From: Accumulibacter sp.
Lineage (GTDB): Bacteria; Pseudomonadota; Gammaproteobacteria; Burkholderiales; Rhodocyclaceae
Assembly: GCA_003538495.1 (NCBI GenBank)
Contig: DPSD01000362.1
Coordinates: 448 to 18,401, forward strand
Direction of reading: 5' to 3'
DNA: 17,954 nt
The notes under the pieces are model-generated. The model saw nothing but the letters and a program-made list of their open reading frames with translations. It ran no database searches and had not been told where the DNA came from. Of the stretch, positions 14,614 through 17,954 are shown piece after piece. Each line of letters opens with the position of its first letter. Position 1 is the first letter of the stretch. The translations under genes were made by a program, and so were the position numbers.

Positions 14614-15860
14614 GCGCGCTGGTCAAGGCCCGCCTGGCCGAGATCGGATCGGGCGACCGTCCGAAGGAAACGCCGAACACCTCGGTGGACGTGCAGTTCA
14701 ATCCGACGACGCTGCGCGTGCAGATCTCCAACCGCACTGCCGGTGGCGCGCAGGCTGGCGCGCAGGCGCGCCAGCGTCCGGGCACCGGCGAGATGCAGGT
14801 CAGTTTCGACCTGGTCTTCGATACCGCCGACGAAGGCAAGACCGACGCCGGCGTCAGCGTTCTCAAGAAGACCGCGATGGTCGAGCGCTTTGTCCGGCCG
14901 CGCGGACCGGGAGCCGGCAAGGAAGCACCGCCGCGGGTGCTCTTCGAGTGGGGCAGCTTCCTGGTGCAGGGGACGATGGAGAGTGCCAACATCGACCTCG
15001 ACCTGTTCGACGCCAGTGGCGTGCCCTTGCGCGCCAAGGTGTCGGTGAGCATCAAGGGCCAGGACCCGCGGTGGACGTACACCGCCGCGCCAGCCACTGC
15101 CGGTGGCAACTCCGCGGCGCCCTCGCCAGGGCGCTCGGGCAGCGGCACCGCGCTGCCCGCCGGTGCCCCCGGCACGCAGGGCAACGGCCAGACGCCGGAG
15201 CGCATCGCGCAGGCGATGCCCGGCGAGAGCCTGGCGCAGCTGGCGGCGCGCAACGGTTTCGATCCGGCGGCGTGGCGGGCGCTGGCCGACGGCCTCGGCA
15301 ACCCCCTGCAGCTGAGCCTGGGCCAGGAAGTGCCATTGCCCGCCGCTGCCGGCCGCGGCGTCGCCAACGGCGCCACGGCGCAGGGCAGTGACCCGGCGCG
15401 AGCCGCCGCCAGTCTGCCATTGGTCGGAGGCGGTGCTGCCGGTGCCGGCAGCAGCCAGGCCAGCGGGCAGCGCAGCGCCGCCGGCAGCGCTATCGATCCG
15501 GTGCGCCAGGGGCAGGCGCTGGCCAGCAAGGGCGGCCTTGGCGGGGCCATCGCCGAGGTCAAGAGCGAGGTGCATCGGCAGGGCGCGAGCAGCAGTCTCG
15601 GCGCTTTCGGCGTGCGCAGCGACGGGGTCGCCGACAGCAGCGATCGCCCCTGGGGCGCCGGCGTACCGCTGCGTCCGAAATTCGGCAGCGCCCGGCCGGC
15701 GGCGCGTCACGATCCGACGCAGCCGGGCTGGGCCAGCGCCGGCGCAACGAGCGCGGCTGCGAGTCCGGCGTCGACTGCGTCGACGACCAGTGGCGCGCGC
15801 GGCAAGGTCGGCGCTGGTGACAGCGGTTGTCGCGGCCGGCGTTCGCGCGCCAAACCGTGA
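14610..15860 (+). CDS. eCIS tube/baseplate adaptor with LysM-like domain (Pvc7-like)
   Basis: The product is 416 residues, starting in an ATGA overlap with tube 2. Residues 1-152 match the contractile injection system tube N-terminal domain: VDVQFNPTTLRVQISN, EMQVSFDLVFDT, FEWGSFLVQGTMESANIDLDLFD, and KVSVSIKGQ. A Gly/Ala/Ser/Pro linker follows. Then comes a LysM-like unit at about 197-243 (ERIAQAMPGESLAQLAARNG ... NPLQLSLGQEVPLP). The last 170 residues are low-complexity with a very basic end (GCRGRRSRAKP). In Afp/PVC the LysM-bearing Afp7/Pvc7 links tube and spike at the inner baseplate; no peptidoglycan binding need be assumed. The long disordered tail seems larger than in the classical homologues as I remember them. 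The frame opens upstream, but this start is fixed by overlap and domain boundary. Confidence 0.87.
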   Translation: MSALVKARLAEIGSGDRPKETPNTSVDVQFNPTTLRVQISNRTAGGAQAGAQARQRPGTGEMQVSFDLVFDTADEGKTDAGVSVLKKTAMVERFVRPRGPGAGKEAPPRVLFEWGSFLVQGTMESANIDLDLFDASGVPLRAKVSVSIKGQDPRWTYTAAPATAGGNSAAPSPGRSGSGTALPAGAPGTQGNGQTPERIAQAMPGESLAQLAARNGFDPAAWRALADGLGNPLQLSLGQEVPLPAAAGRGVANGATAQGSDPARAAASLPLVGGGAAGAGSSQASGQRSAAGSAIDPVRQGQALASKGGLGGAIAEVKSEVHRQGASSSLGAFGVRSDGVADSSDRPWGAGVPLRPKFGSARPAARHDPTQPGWASAGATSAAASPASTASTTSGARGKVGAGDSGCRGRRSRAKP

Positions 15861-15880
15861 ACCAGTGAAGAGGGCAAACG

Positions 15881-16054
15881 ATGCCAATCGAAATCAGGGA
15901 AGTCGAGGCCGAGGTCGAGGTCGACGCCGGCCGTGGTGGCGGCGAACAGCCACGCAGCGAAGCGAGCTCCGAAGCGCTGGCGCGCTGGCAGGAACTGGCG
16001 CGCCGCGACGCCCAGCTGGCCGCGCGCACGCAGGCCTGGTCTTTCGACGACTGA
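15881..16054 (+). CDS. Small DUF5908-type eCIS protein
   Basis: The product is only 57 residues. It opens MPIEIREVEAEVEVD, like the DUF5908 family, whose members begin MPIEIREL and sit in eCIS loci. A Gly-rich turn is followed by a charged helix (SEALARWQELARRDAQLAAR). AGAGGG lies six bases before the ATG, and the gene is placed 20 bases after the LysM protein. Small proteins of this size are present at this place in PVC/Afp loci (the Pvc6/Afp6 position lies between tube 5 and LysM 7; here the order is swapped). Their role is not settled; a baseplate or assembly factor is likely. Confidence 0.8.
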   Translation: MPIEIREVEAEVEVDAGRGGGEQPRSEASSEALARWQELARRDAQLAARTQAWSFDD

Positions 16055-16102
16055 GTTCGACCACCGCCCAGTGCCTACTCCCTTACACGCGAGCCTGAAA
16101 CC

Positions 16103-17197
16103 ATGCCCTTGATCCCGACTCCGCTGCAGGCCTCGACGATCCCCGAGATCCAGGTCGACGGGCGGGCGAATGCCGAGCTGGCGCGCGACGTCTCGCTGCT
16201 GCAGATCGACGAGGACGTCAACGGCCTGCGCCGTCTGCTGGCGACCTTCGTCGCCATCGGGCCGCGCGAAGGCGCGCAGAGCGAGCAACTCAACTGGCTG
16301 GACGGCGCGGTGCTCGATTTCGGCAAGGAATTGCGCGTCTCGATGGGCCCCAGCGACGCCCGTGAACAGATGTTTGCCGGCAAGCTGAGCGCCATCGAGC
16401 TGTCGATGGAGCAGGGCCGGACACCCGAGGTGGTCTGCCTGGCCGAGGACACGCTGATGGATCTGCGCATGACGCGGCGCTTCAAGACCTACGAGAACGT
16501 CAGTGAAGCCGACCTGCTGCAGCAGATCGCCGGCGAGCACGGCCTGCGCGCGGTCGCCGACGTGGACGGACCGACCTGGCCGCTGGCGCAGCAATGGAAC
16601 CTCAGCGACCTCGCTTTCCTGCGCGAGCGCGCCCGCCGGCTGGCCGCCGAAGTGTGGGTCGACGGCGATACCCTGCACATGGCGACCCGCGACCACCGTC
16701 GTGGCAATTCGCTGACCCTGATCCAGGGCGGCAACCTGCTGCAGCTGCGGCTGCGCGCCGACCTCGCGCAGCAGCGCAGCAAGGTCGTCGTCGGCGGCTT
16801 CGACGATAACGATCAGGACGCCATCGACGAGGAAGCCGGCGACAGCGCCATCGCTGCCGAGGCCCAGGGCAATACGCACGGCGTGCAGGTGCTCGACCGC
16901 GCCTTCGGCGAGCGGGTCAGTTACCGCGTTCGTGAAGTGCCGCTGGCCGACGCCGAGGCCAGCGCGATGGCGCGGGCGGCGCTGCTCGGCCGCGCGCGCC
17001 GCTTCGTCACCGCCAGCGGCGTCGCCGACGGCAGCACGGCGATCCGCGTCGGCAGCCTGCTGCGGCTGGAACGTGTCAGCCCGCTGTTCGAGGGCGATGG
17101 CTACTACGTGACGCGGGTGCGCCACCAATATGACCAGAGCAGCGGCTACCGCACCCATTTCGACGCCGAACGCGCCTGGCTCGGGAGGGCGAGATGA
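16103..17197 (+). CDS. eCIS spike hub, gp27-like (late control D family)
   Basis: The product is 364 residues and belongs to the phage late-control D / gp27 group that forms the trimeric hub of contractile tails. Typical segments are FGKELRVSMG, FAGKLSAIELSMEQGRTPEVVCLAEDTLMDL, the FKTYENVSEADLLQQIAGEHGL motif and WNLSDLAFLRERARRLAAEVWVDGDTLHM, followed by beta-rich sequence. It corresponds to the N-terminal half of Pvc8/Afp8 and VgrG. The spike half is a separate downstream gene overlapping by four bases (ATGA, 17194-17197), so the two halves must pair after translation. Its ribosome-binding site is weak, as expected for a component needed in three copies per particle. Confidence 0.92.
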   Translation: MPLIPTPLQASTIPEIQVDGRANAELARDVSLLQIDEDVNGLRRLLATFVAIGPREGAQSEQLNWLDGAVLDFGKELRVSMGPSDAREQMFAGKLSAIELSMEQGRTPEVVCLAEDTLMDLRMTRRFKTYENVSEADLLQQIAGEHGLRAVADVDGPTWPLAQQWNLSDLAFLRERARRLAAEVWVDGDTLHMATRDHRRGNSLTLIQGGNLLQLRLRADLAQQRSKVVVGGFDDNDQDAIDEEAGDSAIAAEAQGNTHGVQVLDRAFGERVSYRVREVPLADAEASAMARAALLGRARRFVTASGVADGSTAIRVGSLLRLERVSPLFEGDGYYVTRVRHQYDQSSGYRTHFDAERAWLGRAR

Positions 17198-17865
17198 GCG
17201 GCGACCCGCGCTTTCCGCGCGACGGCGATGGCCCGCGCTGGTTCGGTCTCTATCCGGCGGTGGTCAGCGACCTGGTCGACCCCGACGGCAAGGGTCGGAT
17301 CAAGGTGAAAATGCCGGCTTTCGGCGCCGCCGGCGAAGCCGTTTTCGCCTGGGCGACGTTGCTCACGCCCTACGCCGATCGCGATCAGGGGCTGGAAATC
17401 CTGCCCGAAGTCGATTCGCAGGTGGTTCTCGCTTTCGAGGCCGGCGACCCGGCGCGGCCGTACATCGTCGGAGCCTGCTGGAACGGCAGCCGCGCGCTGC
17501 CCGAGGCGGCGGCCGCGGCCAACAACCTGCGCACGCTGAAGACGCGTTCGGGCAGCATGCTGCAGTTCGACGACAGTGAAGGGGCGGCCAAGGTCACGAT
17601 CTCGATGAGCAGCGGCCACCGCGTCGTCCTCGACGATAGCGCGCAGGAAGTCACCGTCGAACACAGCAACGGCTGCAAGATCAACATGAATATCGCCGGG
17701 CAGGTGACGATCACCGCCAACGCGACGGTCGAAATCAATGCCTCGGCGGTCAATGTGCACGCACCGATGGTCACTTGCGACGGCATCGTCCAATGCACCA
17801 CGCTGATCGCCTCGACCGGCGTCGTTTCGCCAAGCTACACACCCGGCGCGGGGAACGTATGGTGA
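17194..17865 (+). CDS. eCIS spike, gp5/baseplate V-like beta-helix protein
   Basis: The product is 223 residues. Residues about 17-98 form an OB-fold of the phage baseplate V / gp5 type: RWFGLYPAVVSDLVDPDGKG, RIKVKMP, EILPEVDSQVVLAFEAGD and PYIVGACWNG. From about 112 a run of short strands (TRSGSMLQFDD, KVTISMSSGHRVVLDD, VTVEHSNGCKINMNIAG, VTITANATVEINASAVNV) builds the trimeric beta-helix that pierces the target membrane. There is no lysozyme domain. The end (SPSYTPGAGNVW) suggests a short blunt tip that a PAAR-like cap could extend; none is seen in the window. GGGAGG lies before the ATG, which overlaps the hub gene. With that gene it makes a split Pvc8. Confidence 0.93.
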   Translation: MSGDPRFPRDGDGPRWFGLYPAVVSDLVDPDGKGRIKVKMPAFGAAGEAVFAWATLLTPYADRDQGLEILPEVDSQVVLAFEAGDPARPYIVGACWNGSRALPEAAAAANNLRTLKTRSGSMLQFDDSEGAAKVTISMSSGHRVVLDDSAQEVTVEHSNGCKINMNIAGQVTITANATVEINASAVNVHAPMVTCDGIVQCTTLIASTGVVSPSYTPGAGNVW

Positions 17866-17954
17866 TCACCCGACAAGCCACCCATCCGGCACCGAACTGG
17901 CGGCTGGTCGGCCCGTGGTATCGCTGGCCGCGGCCGGCGCTGCCGGCCGGGGGG
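17859..17954 (+). CDS. Start of the next eCIS gene, cut off by window edge
   Basis: An open frame of 32 codons runs off the right edge. ATG 17859 has a GGGGA five bases before it and overlaps the spike gene by seven bases; GTG 17862, with a four-base overlap, is the alternative. The visible residues, beginning MVITRQATHPAPNWRLVGPW, are rich in Trp and Pro and have no signal peptide. The product is not recognised from so little; by position it could be another baseplate or adaptor protein, with a gp25-like gene expected nearby. Confidence 0.6.
   Translation, partial: MVITRQATHPAPNWRLVGPWYRWPRPALPAGG

Noticed and set aside
7978..17954. Type VI secretion or ordinary prophage tail as the identity of the cluster
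   Set aside because: There are no TssB/TssC, TssJLM or ClpV-like genes and no capsid, terminase or lysis genes. The DUF4255 cap, duplicated sheath and tube, LysM adaptor and DUF5908 protein point to eCIS.

Overview
The window is high-GC, gene-dense proteobacterial DNA. The protein content (asparagine-synthase-like enzyme beside a giant VanZ/O-antigen-ligase protein, a sigma-54 activator, and a DUF4255-led contractile injection locus) most suggests a betaproteobacterium, perhaps Rhodocyclales / 'Candidatus Accumulibacter'-like. That assignment rests on remembered family resemblance, not on a search.

Left part (1-5658, all minus strand). A truncated asparagine-synthase-family gene runs off the left edge. 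Upstream of it lies an 1122-residue membrane protein that joins three VanZ-like modules, an O-antigen-ligase-like membrane block, a predicted extracytoplasmic beta-rich domain and a last membrane segment. This looks like the edge of an exopolysaccharide/exosortase-type cluster. A separate small secreted six-cysteine protein with its own promoter follows.

Control region (5659-7977). A 331-residue sigma-54 activator (AAA+ domain plus Fis-type helix-turn-helix, no sensory domain, variant GAYTDA loop) is read rightwards. It is followed by an 89-residue winged-helix-like protein preceded by a near-consensus -24/-12 site. About 400 bases of non-coding DNA follow. They carry a perfect 21-bp palindrome, repeated GGGTC/GACCC half sites, a perfect sigma-54 promoter (7865-7880) and a leader hairpin. 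This region probably switches on the next block.

Right part (7978-17954, all plus strand). This is the first half of an extracellular contractile injection system (eCIS; Afp/PVC/MAC family): DUF4255/Pvc16-type terminator, an unknown protein, then after an intrinsic-terminator-like hairpin sheath 1, tube 1, sheath 2, tube 2, a LysM-bearing tube/baseplate adaptor, a 57-residue DUF5908-type protein, a gp27-like hub, a gp5-like spike and the start of another gene. Several genes overlap by 4 bases, so they are read as one unit. The spike, made as one protein in PVC/Afp (Pvc8/Afp8), is split into two genes here. The gp25-like baseplate protein, baseplate wedge, fibre, tape measure, AAA+ ATPase and cargo genes normally expected should lie to the right of the window.

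The most notable result is a self-consistent regulatory reading: a dedicated sigma-54 activator, a consensus sigma-54 promoter with a palindromic upstream site, and an eCIS operon downstream. No rRNA, tRNA, CRISPR array, transposase or integrase was seen.
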